Source: Mycobacteriaceae bacterium (GTDB lineage Bacteria; Actinomycetota; Actinomycetes; Mycobacteriales; Mycobacteriaceae). From it: a DNA stretch of 64,000 nucleotides. The notes below the pieces were generated by a model, which saw only the letters and a program-made list of their open reading frames with translations, was not told where the DNA came from and made no database searches. How positions within the stretch are numbered: position 1 is the first letter of the stretch; each line of letters begins with the position of its first letter. Positions 26,770 to 38,174 of the stretch are shown in pieces. The stretch spans positions 1-64,000 of the forward strand of contig JAIEPH010000032.1 of NCBI GenBank assembly GCA_019749805.1. The letters run 5' to 3'. Position numbers and translations under genes: made by a program.

Positions 26770-27281
26770 CGAGCGGTGTCCACAAGGTCTCTCCCCTTTT
26801 GGCCTTCGGACTTGGGCTAGGAAGGTCCAAATGAGTAGGTCTTGCGGTCCGACCCGGGGCCACGCAGTGCGTCCACGCACCACAGCTGGTTGGGGTTGCC
26901 AGCCTCAAACCAGCCGAATGCCGCCGGTGCCTACCCGGGCCGGTCCCATCGGATCGAGCCGGTGGAAACGGCGCAACAGCATGGACTCTGAGGGCGCCCA
27001 CCCGGTCGCGGTGTGCAGGGGATCCGCGCTATCTGCGCCACCGTGCGAGTCGGGTTTTCCCACTCATGCTCATGCCGACATCTCACCACCTTCACCGCTG
27101 GCTCGCTCGTTCCTCGGCGGCGCTCGTCGTGGCCAGGTCACGACGTTGCCGAACAGCTGCGACGGCCCGTGCAGGAACGCTGCTGCGGTGCCGTCACCGG
27201 CTGCCGCTGGATCCGGTGCGGCGGGATCCAGGCTGGCGACCAGAATGTCCTTGGTCGTTCTCGTCGAAGGGTGGCTCTCGC
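26770..27281. other. Intergenic region, no recognised gene
   Basis: About 510 bp between the esterase and the 3' end of the acyl-CoA dehydrogenase. Short open frames exist on both strands. None has a ribosome-binding site plus recognisable motifs. Confidence 0.55.
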
Positions 27282-28460
27282 TCAGAGGCCGATCCGCTTG
27301 GCGATGATCTCCTTCATGATCTCGGTGGTGCCGCCACCGATACCAAGGATGCGCGAGTCGCGATAGTGCCGCTCGACCTCGGTCTCGCGCAGGTAGCCCA
27401 TGCCACCGTAGAGCTGCACGGCGGTGTCGACGGCAAGCGTACAGGCCTCCACGGCCTCGTTCTTCGCCATCGAGACCATCCGAACGTCTGTGTCACCCGC
27501 GATGATGCGGTCCACGGCGGCGCGGGTGTAGGTACGGGCCACATCCACGGCCGTGGCCATGTCGACGATCTTGTGTCGCACCACCTGCCGGGTGGATAAC
27601 GGTCGGCCGAAGGTCTCACGCTGCTTCACCCACTCCAACGTCAGGTCGAGGCAGCGTTGAGCGGTGGCATAGCACTGCACGGCGATGAAGGCACGCTCGA
27701 CCTGGAACTGCTGCATGATCTGCAGGAAGCCGCTGCCCTCTGGGCCGACCAGATTGGCTACCGGTACGCGTGCGTCGGAGAAGCCGAGTTCGGCGGTGTC
27801 GGAGCACAGCCAGCCCATCTTCTTCAGCGTGCGCGATACCGCAAAACCCACCGTGCCGCGCTCCACCACGAGCAAGGAGATTCCCGACGCGCCCGGGCCG
27901 CCGGTACGCGCAGCGGTAGTGACAAAATCGGCCCGGACCGCCGAGGTGATAAAGAGCTTCGCGCCGTTGACCACGTAGTGGTCACCGTCGCGGCGTGCGG
28001 TGGTCCGGATGCCGGCAACGTCAGAACCGGTGTCCGGCTCGGTGATGCCGAGGCTGCCGATCTTCTCCCCGGCCAGTGTCGGCGCCACGAACTTCCGGAT
28101 CTGCTCGGGATCGCCCTGCGCGACCATATGCGGCAGGGCGATGTTGTGGGTGAGTAGGCTGGCCAGCACGCCCGACGAACCGCCGGCCTCCATCACCGCT
28201 TCGGTGAGTAGGACCAGGTCGCGCAGGTCGCCTCCGGAGCCACCGACCTCTTCCGCGAAACCGATGCCCAACAGACCCGCGGCGGCTGCACTGCGGTGCA
28301 GCTCCCGGGGCAGCTCGCCGGCGTCCTCCCACTCCTGTAGGTGAGGGACGATCTCCTTTCGGGTGAACGACATGGCGAGGTCGCGCAACGAGATGCGCTC
28401 GGGCGTTTTCCACGGGTCGGCTGCGGCGGCCCACACCTCGCGCTGGTCTGGCTGAATCAT
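27282..28460 (-). CDS. Acyl-CoA dehydrogenase
   Basis: A 392-residue dehydrogenase of normal length. ATG 28460 follows AGGAGCG. Family blocks are in order: LGITEPDTGSDVAGIRTT, YVVNGAKLFITSAV, ELGFSDARVPVANLVG, YGGMGYLRETEVERHYRD and IGGGTTEIMKEIIAKR. The fold binds FAD and introduces a 2,3-double bond in acyl-CoA, passing electrons to ETF. It is divergent from the carboxylase genes across a promoter with the inverted repeat at 28528-28545, which suggests joint control. Confidence 0.9.
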   Translation of the reverse strand: MIQPDQREVWAAAADPWKTPERISLRDLAMSFTRKEIVPHLQEWEDAGELPRELHRSAAAAGLLGIGFAEEVGGSGGDLRDLVLLTEAVMEAGGSSGVLASLLTHNIALPHMVAQGDPEQIRKFVAPTLAGEKIGSLGITEPDTGSDVAGIRTTARRDGDHYVVNGAKLFITSAVRADFVTTAARTGGPGASGISLLVVERGTVGFAVSRTLKKMGWLCSDTAELGFSDARVPVANLVGPEGSGFLQIMQQFQVERAFIAVQCYATAQRCLDLTLEWVKQRETFGRPLSTRQVVRHKIVDMATAVDVARTYTRAAVDRIIAGDTDVRMVSMAKNEAVEACTLAVDTAVQLYGGMGYLRETEVERHYRDSRILGIGGGTTEIMKEIIAKRIGL

Positions 28461-28527
28461 GTAGGCGCTCCTGCTGTAAACCTTCGGGGCAGGCACGACC
28501 TGCCGCGCCGACCAAATTGTCATCGGA

Positions 28528-28545
28528 TGTTAATAGCCGCTAACG
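28528..28545. promoter_or_regulatory. Inverted repeat GTTA-N8-TAAC, probable operator
   Basis: TGTTAATAGCCGCTAACG lies between the divergent starts at 28460 and 28589. It has the same spacing and half-sites as 577-594 (TGTTAGTCACTGCTAACA), agreeing at 12 of 18 positions. Confidence 0.6.
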
Positions 28546-28588
28546 TAGCGTGTCAGGAGCTCGCCGTCGATGTCACCTGGAGGAAAAG

Positions 28589-30186
<1,598 letters not shown>

Positions 30187-30190
<4 letters not shown>

Positions 30191-32214
30191 TGGCGATGCC
30201 CGTGATCATCAAGAAGCTGCTGGTGGCCAACCGGGGGGAGATCGCCCGGCGCGTGTTCCGCACCTGCCGCGACCTCGGCATCGCCACCGTCGCCGTGTAC
30301 TCCGACGCCGACGCCGACGCCTGGCACGTCGACGACGCCGACGAGGCCGTCCGGCTGCCGGGTTCCTCGCCGGCGGAGACCTATCTCGACGGTGACCGGA
30401 TGATCGCCGCGGCCCTTCTCACCGGCGCCGACGCCGTGCACCCCGGCTACGGGTTCATGTCGGAGAACTCCGGCTTCGCGCGGGCCTGCGCCGACGCCGG
30501 GCTCGTGTTCGTCGGCCCGCCGCCGTATGCCATCGACGCGATGGGCTCCAAGCTGACGGCCAAGGCGATGATGGTCGATGCGGGGGTGCCGGTCCTCCCG
30601 GGCGGCGACGCCACCGGCCTGGACGCCGAGGAGCTGCGCAAGCTCGGCGCCGAGATCGGATACCCCCTGCTGGTCAAGGCGAGCGCGGGTGGCGGCGGGC
30701 GCGGCATGCGCGTTGTCGGGTTGGCCGACGACCTCGAGGGGGCCGTGGCCTCGGCGTCGCGCGAGGCGATGTCGGCGTTCGCCGACGGCACGGTGTTCCT
30801 CGAGCGGTACGTGCAGCGCCCCCGCCACGTCGAGATCCAGGTGATGGCCGACATGCACGGCACTGTTGTCTCGCTGTTCGAGCGGGAGTGCTCGGTGCAG
30901 CGCCGCCACCAGAAGGTCATCGAGGAGGCGCCCTCCCCCGTCGTCGGCGACGAGCTGCGCGCGCGGATGGGTGCGGCGGCGGTCGCGGCGGCACAGGCCG
31001 TGGGCTACGTCGGGGCCGGAACCGTCGAGTTCGTCCTCGACGCGAACGGCGGCGATAACGACGGCACGTTCGCCTTCCTGGAGGTGAACACCCGGCTGCA
31101 GGTCGAGCACCCGGTCACCGAACTCGTCACCGGGCTCGACCTCGTGCGCCTGCAGTTGCTGGTGGCGATGGGCCGGCCACTGCCCGCCGAGGTGAGCGAG
31201 CCGCGGATCACCGGCCACGCAGTCGAGGCCCGGCTCTACGCCGAGGACCCCACGAAGGGGTACCTGCCGCAGACCGGGACGCTGCGCACGATGCAGATCC
31301 CCGACCACGCCGGCGTCCGGGTGGACTCCGGCGTGCGCGACGGCTCGGTGGTCAGCCACCACTATGACGCCATGCTCGCCAAGGTCATCGCCTGGGCGCC
31401 CACACGGGCCGAGGCGCTCGGCACGCTGTCCGCCGCGCTCGCCGGCGCCCGGATCCACGGACTCACCACCAACCGGGATCTGCTGGTCCGCGTTCTGCGC
31501 CACGACGAGTTCGCCGGACGCGGCACCGACACCGGGTTCCTCGACCGCCACGACGTGGCCGACCTCGGCGGGGCCCTCATCGACAGCGACGGAGAGCGCA
31601 TGCACGCCATCGCGGCCACGCTCGCCCAGGTCGCGGCGCGGCGCGGCGCGGCCCCCGTCCAGCCGACACTGCCTGCCGGGTGGCGCAACAACCCGTCCCA
31701 ACTGCAGTCCACCGGATGGGCAACCGCCGACGGCCGCGAGCGGCGGGTGGGCTACGCGCTGCTCCGCGACGGCGTCGAGGTGGAAGTCGACGGCACACCG
31801 GTCGAGGACGTCACCGTGCTCGCGCAGCGGCCGGGCCGGGTGGTCCTGGAGACCGGCGGGGTACGGCGCGGCTACGACGTCGTACTCGACGGCGACATTG
31901 CCTATGTCGACAGCCCTGCCGGGTCCACTGCGTTTACCCAGGTACCACGGTTCCTCGACCCGAGCATGCTGAAGCCGGCGGGCTCGCTGATGGCGCCCAT
32001 GCCGGGGTCGGTGATCCGGCTGCCCGTTGCCGCGGGCGACAGCGTGACGGCCGGGCAGGCCCTGGTCGTGGTGGAGGCGATGAAGATGGAACACACCATC
32101 GCCAGCCCGATCGACGGGATCGTCGCCGAGCTTTCGGTCGAGGTGGGTCAGCAGGTGTCCACCGGCGACCCCCTCGCGGTGGTCGGAGCTGCCGACGGTG
32201 CAGACAAGACTTGA
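30187..32214 (+). CDS. Acyl-CoA carboxylase alpha subunit (biotin carboxylase plus biotin carrier)
   Basis: 675 residues from GTG 30187, which overlaps the previous stop (GTGA). The biotin carboxylase domain shows KLLVANRGEIARRVF, the ATP-grasp loop KASAGGGGRGMRVV, ERYVQRPRHVEIQ and EVNTRLQVEHPVTE. The C-terminal biotinyl domain has VEAMKMEHT with biotinylated Lys633. Size and layout match MccA/AtuF-type alpha subunits. With the beta subunit it should form a methylcrotonyl- or geranyl-CoA-type carboxylase. Confidence 0.9.
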
Positions 32215-32276
32215 GAACCAACACCCGACCTGTCGCCGGCCCCGGTGGCGGGTGACTTCAAAGTAGGGAGAGCGGT

Positions 32277-33431
32277 ATGGAACTGCACGAGACCGAGGAA
32301 CGGCGAGCTCTTCGCAAGGCCGTGTCCGAGATCGCTAAGGACTTCGGGCACGACTACTACGTGGCCAAATCGCTCGGCGGGGAGAAGAGCTCGGAACTCT
32401 GGCAGGCCGTGGGCAAGCAGGGGTTCCTCGGGGTCAACATCACCGAGGAGTACGGCGGCGGCGGCGGCGGCATCTACGACATGCAGATCGTCGGCGAGGA
32501 ACTGGCCGCGGCCGGCTGCCCGCTGCTGATGACGGTGGTCTCCCCCACCATCTGCGGCACGATCATCCAGGCTTTCGGCAGCGACGAGCTCAAGGCGCGC
32601 TGGCTGCCGGGCATCGCCAGCGGCGAGATCATCATGTCGTTCGCGATCACCGAGCCGGATGCGGGCTCGAACTCGCACAACATCTCCACCCACGCCAAGC
32701 GCGTCGGTGGGGAGTGGTTGCTCAACGGCACCAAGTACTACATTTCCGGCGTCGACGAGGCGGAGGCCATCCTGGTCGTCACCCGCACCGCGACAGACGA
32801 CCGCGGCCGCGGGCGGCTGAGCCTGGTCGTGGTCCCGACCGACGCGCCCGGGCTGACCAAGACCATCATCCCGGTGCAGGCCGTGACGCCGGAGAAGCAG
32901 TTCACTCTGTTCTTCGACGACGTGCGGGTGCGGGCCGAGAACCTGATCGGCACAGAAAACGACGGCCTGCGTCAGGTGTTCATGGGCCTCAACCCCGAAC
33001 GCATCATGGGCGCCGCCCTGGGCAACGGCATCGGCCGCTACGCGCTGGACAAGGCGTCTGCCTACGCGCGCGAGCGCAAGGTCTGGGACGTGCCGATCGG
33101 AGCCCACCAGGGCGTGTCGCACCCGCTTGCGCACGCCAAGATCCAGCTGGAGCTGGCCCGGCTGATGACCCAACGGGCGGCGTCACTGCACGACGCCGGC
33201 GACCCGGGCTCGGGCGAGGCGTCGAACATGGCCAAGTACGCTGCGGCCGAGGCCGGCATCCTGGCCCTCGACCAGGCGATCCAGACCCACGGCGGCAACG
33301 GGATGGCCACCGAATACGGGCTGGCCACTCTCTGGGGCCCGGCGCGGCTGATGCGCACCGCGCCTATCAGCCGGGAGATGATCCTCAACTATGTGGCGCA
33401 GCACAGCCTGAACCTGCCACGATCGTACTGA
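32277..33431 (+). CDS. Acyl-CoA dehydrogenase (AtuD/CaiA-like)
   Basis: A complete 384-residue dehydrogenase with GTAGGGAGAGCGGT before its ATG. It contains FAITEPDAGSNSHNISTHA, LNGTKYYISGVDEAE and THGGNGMATEYGLATLWGPA. This C-terminal wording is shared by dehydrogenases next to carboxylase genes in citronellol and branched-acid clusters. It is 62 bp after the carboxylase alpha gene on the same strand, so it is probably in the same transcript. Confidence 0.85.
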   Translation: MELHETEERRALRKAVSEIAKDFGHDYYVAKSLGGEKSSELWQAVGKQGFLGVNITEEYGGGGGGIYDMQIVGEELAAAGCPLLMTVVSPTICGTIIQAFGSDELKARWLPGIASGEIIMSFAITEPDAGSNSHNISTHAKRVGGEWLLNGTKYYISGVDEAEAILVVTRTATDDRGRGRLSLVVVPTDAPGLTKTIIPVQAVTPEKQFTLFFDDVRVRAENLIGTENDGLRQVFMGLNPERIMGAALGNGIGRYALDKASAYARERKVWDVPIGAHQGVSHPLAHAKIQLELARLMTQRAASLHDAGDPGSGEASNMAKYAAAEAGILALDQAIQTHGGNGMATEYGLATLWGPARLMRTAPISREMILNYVAQHSLNLPRSY

Positions 33432-33574
33432 GCTTTCTCCATCCCTTCGTGTCCGTTTCGGTGGGCACGGGCGGACGGCAGCGTTCGGGTGGCCGTCGGG
33501 GGCCGGGCGCTGCCTCACCAAGCCATTCTCAACGACGAGGAGCCGCCGACGCGGCGGCGGAGGAGGATTACGCC

Positions 33575-34707
33575 ATGGATCGCGGTATCGGTCAGTGGGT
33601 CACCAAACGGGCCTTCCTCAACGGGCAGCGCACGGCGTTCGTTTACGGCGACACCAGCATCACTTACTCCGAACTCGAACGGCGCACCAACCAGGTCGCC
33701 TCGAGCCTGCTGCGTCTCGGCGTCCGCAAGGGGGACCGGGTGGCCGTGCTCCTGGTGAACTCGGTCGAGTTCACTCGGCTACGCGAAGATCGGCGCCATC
33801 ACCATCCCGATCAACCTCCGGCTCGCCGGCCCGGAGATCGGCTACATCCTCGCCGGCGCCGGCGCCGGCGTGTTCGTCTTTCACGAGCCGCTCGCGGCGG
33901 CGGCGGTCAGCGCGCTGGCCGAGCCGGGGGTCCGGGTCCGCCACACGGTCCGGGCCGGGGGCGCCGCGGCCGCCGGCGAGATCGCCTACACCGACCTGCT
34001 CTCCGGCGGTGCCCCCGAGCCTCTCGACAGCGACGTCGACGGCCGCGACTCCGCGTTCATCATGTACACCTCGGGCACCACCGGCCGCCCGAAGGGCGCC
34101 ATCCTGACCCACGACAACCTGCTGTGGAACGCCGTCAACGTGCTGGGTACCGACCAGGGCCTGCACGGCAGCGACGTGACCGTGGCCGTGGCCCCGATGT
34201 TCCACATCGGGGGGCTGGGGGTGCATACGCTGCCGTTGCTCTACGTCGGCGGGACCAGCGTGATCCTTCCGTCGTTCGACCCGGTGGGCACGCTCAAGGC
34301 AATGGCCGAGAGCCGGGCCACCGTCCAGTTCATGGTGCCGGCGATGTGGTCGGCGCTGACCCAGGTGCCCGACTTCGACTCCTACGACCTCTCGGCGCTG
34401 CGTTTCGCCATGGGCGGTGGCGCGCCAGTTGCCGCTGACCGTCATCGATTTCATGCAGCAACGCGGCGTCCCCTTCACCGAGGGATTCGGGATGACAGAG
34501 ACTGCACCCATGGTCTCGGTCTTGGACGCCGCCAACATCACGACGCGGGCCGGGTCGATCGGCCGGGTCGCCATGCACGTCGATGCCCGTATCGCGGACG
34601 CCGACGACCTGGACGTCCCGGTCGACGGCGTCGGCGAACTCCTGGTGCGCGGACCCAACGTGTTCGTCGGGTACTGGATGAAGCCGGCGGCCACCGCCGA
34701 AGCCTAA
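33575..34707 (+). pseudogene. Acyl-CoA synthetase, frameshifted and truncated
   Basis: ATG 33575 follows GGAGGAGG. The N-terminus is sound (MDRGIGQWVTKRAFLNGQRT to about residue 66), then shifts near 33775 into KIGAITIPINLRLAGPEIGY. The ATP motif YTSGTTGRPKGAILTHD is intact. A second shift near 34425 leads to FGMTETAPMVSVLD, and the frame stops at 34707 just after YWMKPAATAEA. The whole C-terminal subdomain with the catalytic lysine is absent. It would have activated the acid for the carboxylase pathway. Confidence 0.8.
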
Positions 34708-35516
34708 CGCCGGCCACCACGACGAGCGACCCCAAGCTGCCCACGGACGCCCACGCGTCGCGTGGCCTTTGTCATACCCGATACACTCACACCCGCCGGA
34801 CTCGACACACGACGCCCACCGTCACGACGCCGACCACGGCACCAGGATGTCCAAGAAGCCGCTGAAATCGCGCCCCGCCAGGGTTTTAGTCAGGTATGCA
34901 AGGACGTCCCCCGTCCAGACCATCAACGGACTCGTGGAGGCGTCCAGCCCGGCCCCTGTTGGGCTCGACGGCCTCGTCGGGGACGGCCCCGTGACGAGGT
35001 TGTCATCCCGATCGCCCAACGCCGGTTCAAAGCGCCCTGAACATCCGGTTTCGTTCTGGCGTGCGATCGGTCACGGCACCCACTTCGAACGCACACAGAT
35101 GGTCGGGCAAGGCGGTGTGTCCCAGCGGTGACGGGTACATCGTGACCGACGGTGGTGCCCTCACATAGCCGGGACCTCACGTTCTACCTGCCGATTGCGG
35201 CCGGGTTCACATTGATCGTGTCGCTGACCATCGAAGCCGAGCACGTCGAGCCGCAGACGGGTCGCGTGCTCGCGGTGAACTGCCGAGCCCACCAGCAGCA
35301 GGGCCTGCATGTCATCGATATGGACATCAAGCAAGCCGAGGTCAGCGTCTGCTCGTCCCCGGCTTCGAACGCCATCTGGCCCAGCGCACAACGTATTTCG
35401 ATCTCATTGACCATAGCAGTACGAATTGGCGCTCAGCTACCACCAAAACGAGCGGCATCAGCCTGGGAGCCGCAAACGACACAGCCCGCAACGCGCAACA
35501 CACTATGCAAACAGCA
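34708..35516. other. Degenerate region with no intact gene
   Basis: About 810 bp follow the broken synthetase. A minus-strand stretch near 35414-35330 reads VNEIEIRCALGQMAFEAGD, a little like the start of SnoaL-type proteins, and soon loses frame. Nothing else is recognisable. It appears to be decaying coding sequence. Confidence 0.4.
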
Positions 35517-37151
35517 TCATTCGTTTGACCCACGATGCTCGGCCCCTCGATCGAGCAGGTGACCTTGGAAGCGTCGCCGAAGCTCGGCCTTCATCACCTT
35601 GGCCATGGCGTTCTTGGGTAGCTCATCAATGAAGACCACGTGGCGTGGGCATTTGTAGTCGGCGAGGTGATGGCGGCAGAACTGATTGACCCGCTCCGCT
35701 GTAAGCTCGCCTTCACCGCCGGTGGTCGACCCAGGCGTGGTTGCGATCACCGCCAGGAGATCCTCACCGAGGTCGGCGTGCGGAACCGCGATAACGGCGG
35801 CCTCGAGCACCTCCGGCATCTCGAGCAGCACGCGCTCAACCTCGACAGCAAAAATGTTGTAACCGCCGCGCAGGATCATGTCCTTCTTGCGGTCTGTCAA
35901 AAAGACGTAGCCATCGTCAGCGACATAACCTACGTCGCCGGTGTGCAGCAACTCACCGCGCCACAACTCTCGGGTGGGCTGCTCGCCCTTGTAGTAGCTG
36001 CGCCGCGCTATCTTCGTCTTAAAGCAGATCTCGCCGACTTTGCCTTGCGGCAGCGAGTTGCCGAGGTCGTCGACCACGACGACCTCGCAACCCACCGGCT
36101 TGCCGACAGAACCCGGCCGGGCGAGGATGTCGTCGGGGTCGGGTCCGAGCAGGCAGGTCGCGCCGGCGCCGGCCTCGGTGAGGCTGTAGCCGTTCAACAT
36201 CTTCACCCCGGGCCAGACTTCCAGCATTCTGCGCACGGTGTCGGGCTGGATCGGCGCTGCCCCGAAGAAGACGAACTGCAGCGAGCTGTAATCGTGGTCG
36301 CGCACTGTGGGGTGCTTCATGGCCAAATTCAGCATGGTCGGCACACCCATGATCGACGTGGCGCGGTGGTGCTCGATTGCGGCGAGCAAGTGCTCGGGAT
36401 CGTAGCGCGGCAGCACGATCTGGGTGATTCCGGCCCGAACACTGAGCAGCATCAGACCGTGGCAGCCCGTGAAGCCAAACAGAGGCACCGCGTGAAGCAG
36501 GCTTTCACCAAACAGTGCGCCGAGGACTTGTCCGAGGCTCGCCTGGCCCGGCTCGTCGGCGAGGTTACCTTCGGGCACCAGCACGCCTTTAGGCATCCCG
36601 GTGGTACCGGATGTGTAGAGGAGATCCGCAGGGTCATCGGCGGCAGGGGGAGGTTCAAGGTGCGGCACGTCCGTGCACCCCGAGCCCACCACGTCACCGA
36701 GGGGGGTGAGGTTGTCGACTGCCTCGCAGCCAGTCACGTAGAAGTGCTCGAGACTGAAGCGACCGCGACGACCACCGATCTCGACTGATTCTCCCGCAGC
36801 GAGTGGGGCTACGACGTCGCGGTGGGCCGGGCCGGTGATCACAGCCGCGGCGTCGCTGTGCTCGAGCACAAACAGCTTCTCCGGCGCTGCCCACCGGGTA
36901 TTGAGCGGCACCGGCACGGCGCCGACTTTGTGGATACCCCAGTACACGGCATTGAAATGCATGGCCTGGTCGTTGGCGAGGAGCATCGCCACCTTCTGGC
37001 CGCGGCTCACACCCGCGGCGTGCAATTGGTGGGCGACCCCGCTGGCGGCGACATCAAGCTCACCGAACGTGACAGTGCCGTCGGCAGCGATGACGGCGGT
37101 CTTGTCCGGTCGGTCCACCACCACCTGGCGCAGTAAGTCGATCACGGCCAT
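35517..37151 (-). CDS. Acyl-CoA synthetase (FadD, AMP-forming)
   Basis: A complete 544-residue enzyme. The ATP-binding motif YTSGTTGMPKG starts at residue 179. Others are NGYSLTEAGAG, LHTGDVGYVADDG, FLTDRKKDMILRGGYNI and a C-terminal block PKNAMAKVMK with the catalytic Lys518. It forms acyl-AMP and then acyl-CoA. It is the last gene of a four-gene minus-strand operon (DUF35, thiolase-like, SDR, FadD), 30 bp after the SDR. It is one of two intact synthetases in the window. Confidence 0.9.
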   Translation of the reverse strand: MAVIDLLRQVVVDRPDKTAVIAADGTVTFGELDVAASGVAHQLHAAGVSRGQKVAMLLANDQAMHFNAVYWGIHKVGAVPVPLNTRWAAPEKLFVLEHSDAAAVITGPAHRDVVAPLAAGESVEIGGRRGRFSLEHFYVTGCEAVDNLTPLGDVVGSGCTDVPHLEPPPAADDPADLLYTSGTTGMPKGVLVPEGNLADEPGQASLGQVLGALFGESLLHAVPLFGFTGCHGLMLLSVRAGITQIVLPRYDPEHLLAAIEHHRATSIMGVPTMLNLAMKHPTVRDHDYSSLQFVFFGAAPIQPDTVRRMLEVWPGVKMLNGYSLTEAGAGATCLLGPDPDDILARPGSVGKPVGCEVVVVDDLGNSLPQGKVGEICFKTKIARRSYYKGEQPTRELWRGELLHTGDVGYVADDGYVFLTDRKKDMILRGGYNIFAVEVERVLLEMPEVLEAAVIAVPHADLGEDLLAVIATTPGSTTGGEGELTAERVNQFCRHHLADYKCPRHVVFIDELPKNAMAKVMKAELRRRFQGHLLDRGAEHRGSNE

Positions 37152-37181
37152 GGTCGGGTCCTCCGAAACATCCGCGCGTGC

Positions 37182-38075
37182 TCAGCCGAGGGCTTGGAGC
37201 ACGAGGCCGATCTCGTCGTTGGCCTGCGTCGGGGTAATGGAACCCTCGCGGTCGCAGATCGTCTCGAGGTTGTCCTGGACCGCTTCGACATCCAGTGTCG
37301 GCGATGAGAAGCCCTTGGTTACCCCGATGAAGATCTCGGCCACTCGCCCGCCCCCGACGGAGAAGATCCTCGACGTGAGATCGCAGGACTCGTGGCAGAG
37401 ATACGCGACGACTGGGGCGACCAGTGCCGGGTCGAGCTTCTCCGCGACCGGCCCGAGGAGCTCCTGGGTCATCCGAGTGCGCGCCATCGGCGCGATCGCG
37501 TTCGCTGTGATGTTGTACTTCGCGCCTTCCTGGGCGAGGACCCGTGTGAAGCCGACGATTCCCATCTTCGCGGCGCCATAGTTTGTCTGCCCGAAGTTGC
37601 CGAAGATCCCGGCGGCGGAGGAGGTGTTGACGATCCGCCCGTAGCCTTGCTCGCGCATCTTGACAAACGCCGGCTGGGTCACCCAAATCGTGCCGTAGAG
37701 ATGAACATTGATCACCGTCTCGAGGAGCTCGGCGGTGAGGTTGTGTAGAGATTTGTCGCGCAGGATGCCCGCGTTGTTGACGACGATGTCGATCCGCCCG
37801 AAGGCGTCGAGAGCCGTCTGGACGATGGCGATCCCGCCCTCTTGGGTCGCCACGCTGTGACCGTCGGCGACGGCCACGCCGCCGGCGGCTTCGATCTCGT
37901 AGACGACGGCCTCTGCCGGGGTCGAGTCGGCGCCGACGCCGGCGACGTTGCCGCCGAGGTCGTTGACGACCACTCGCGCGCCGCGCGAGGCAAGCAGCAT
38001 CGCATGCTCCTTGCCTAGGCCGTTTCCAGCTCCGGTCACGATGGCGACCCTCCCGTCGTAGCTCAGCTCAGCCAC
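37182..38075 (-). CDS. Short-chain dehydrogenase (multifunctional-enzyme-type hydroxyacyl-CoA dehydrogenase)
   Basis: 297 residues from GTG 38075, preceded by GGAAGGGGA. NAD-binding motif VTGAGNGLGKEHA, then NNAGILRD. Active-site Ser152/153, Tyr166 and Lys170 (NTSSAAG, NYGAAK). The wording VVNDLGG and the long C-terminal tail resemble the (3R)-hydroxyacyl-CoA dehydrogenase part of peroxisomal multifunctional enzyme 2 and its mycobacterial homologues. It probably oxidises a 3-hydroxyacyl-CoA before cleavage by the neighbouring thiolase-like protein. Confidence 0.85.
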   Translation of the reverse strand: MAELSYDGRVAIVTGAGNGLGKEHAMLLASRGARVVVNDLGGNVAGVGADSTPAEAVVYEIEAAGGVAVADGHSVATQEGGIAIVQTALDAFGRIDIVVNNAGILRDKSLHNLTAELLETVINVHLYGTIWVTQPAFVKMREQGYGRIVNTSSAAGIFGNFGQTNYGAAKMGIVGFTRVLAQEGAKYNITANAIAPMARTRMTQELLGPVAEKLDPALVAPVVAYLCHESCDLTSRIFSVGGGRVAEIFIGVTKGFSSPTLDVEAVQDNLETICDREGSITPTQANDEIGLVLQALG

Positions 38076-38174
38076 GTGATTCCCCTTCCATGCTGTCGCC
38101 CCGCAGGGCGGGTTTCTCTTGCTGGTCCGGATCGCTCGGAGCCGGCGGATCGACATCCCATGCGCTGCGGCCCG

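Noticed and set aside
26780..26850. A DosR-like box near the GGACTTGGGCTAGGAAGGTCC-type stretch
   Set aside because: The half-sites do not fit the known consensus and no hypoxia-type gene follows.
32220..32256. Possible hairpin terminator between the carboxylase alpha and acyl-CoA dehydrogenase genes
   Set aside because: GC-rich stems are expected by chance at this composition, there is no U run, and the genes look co-transcribed.
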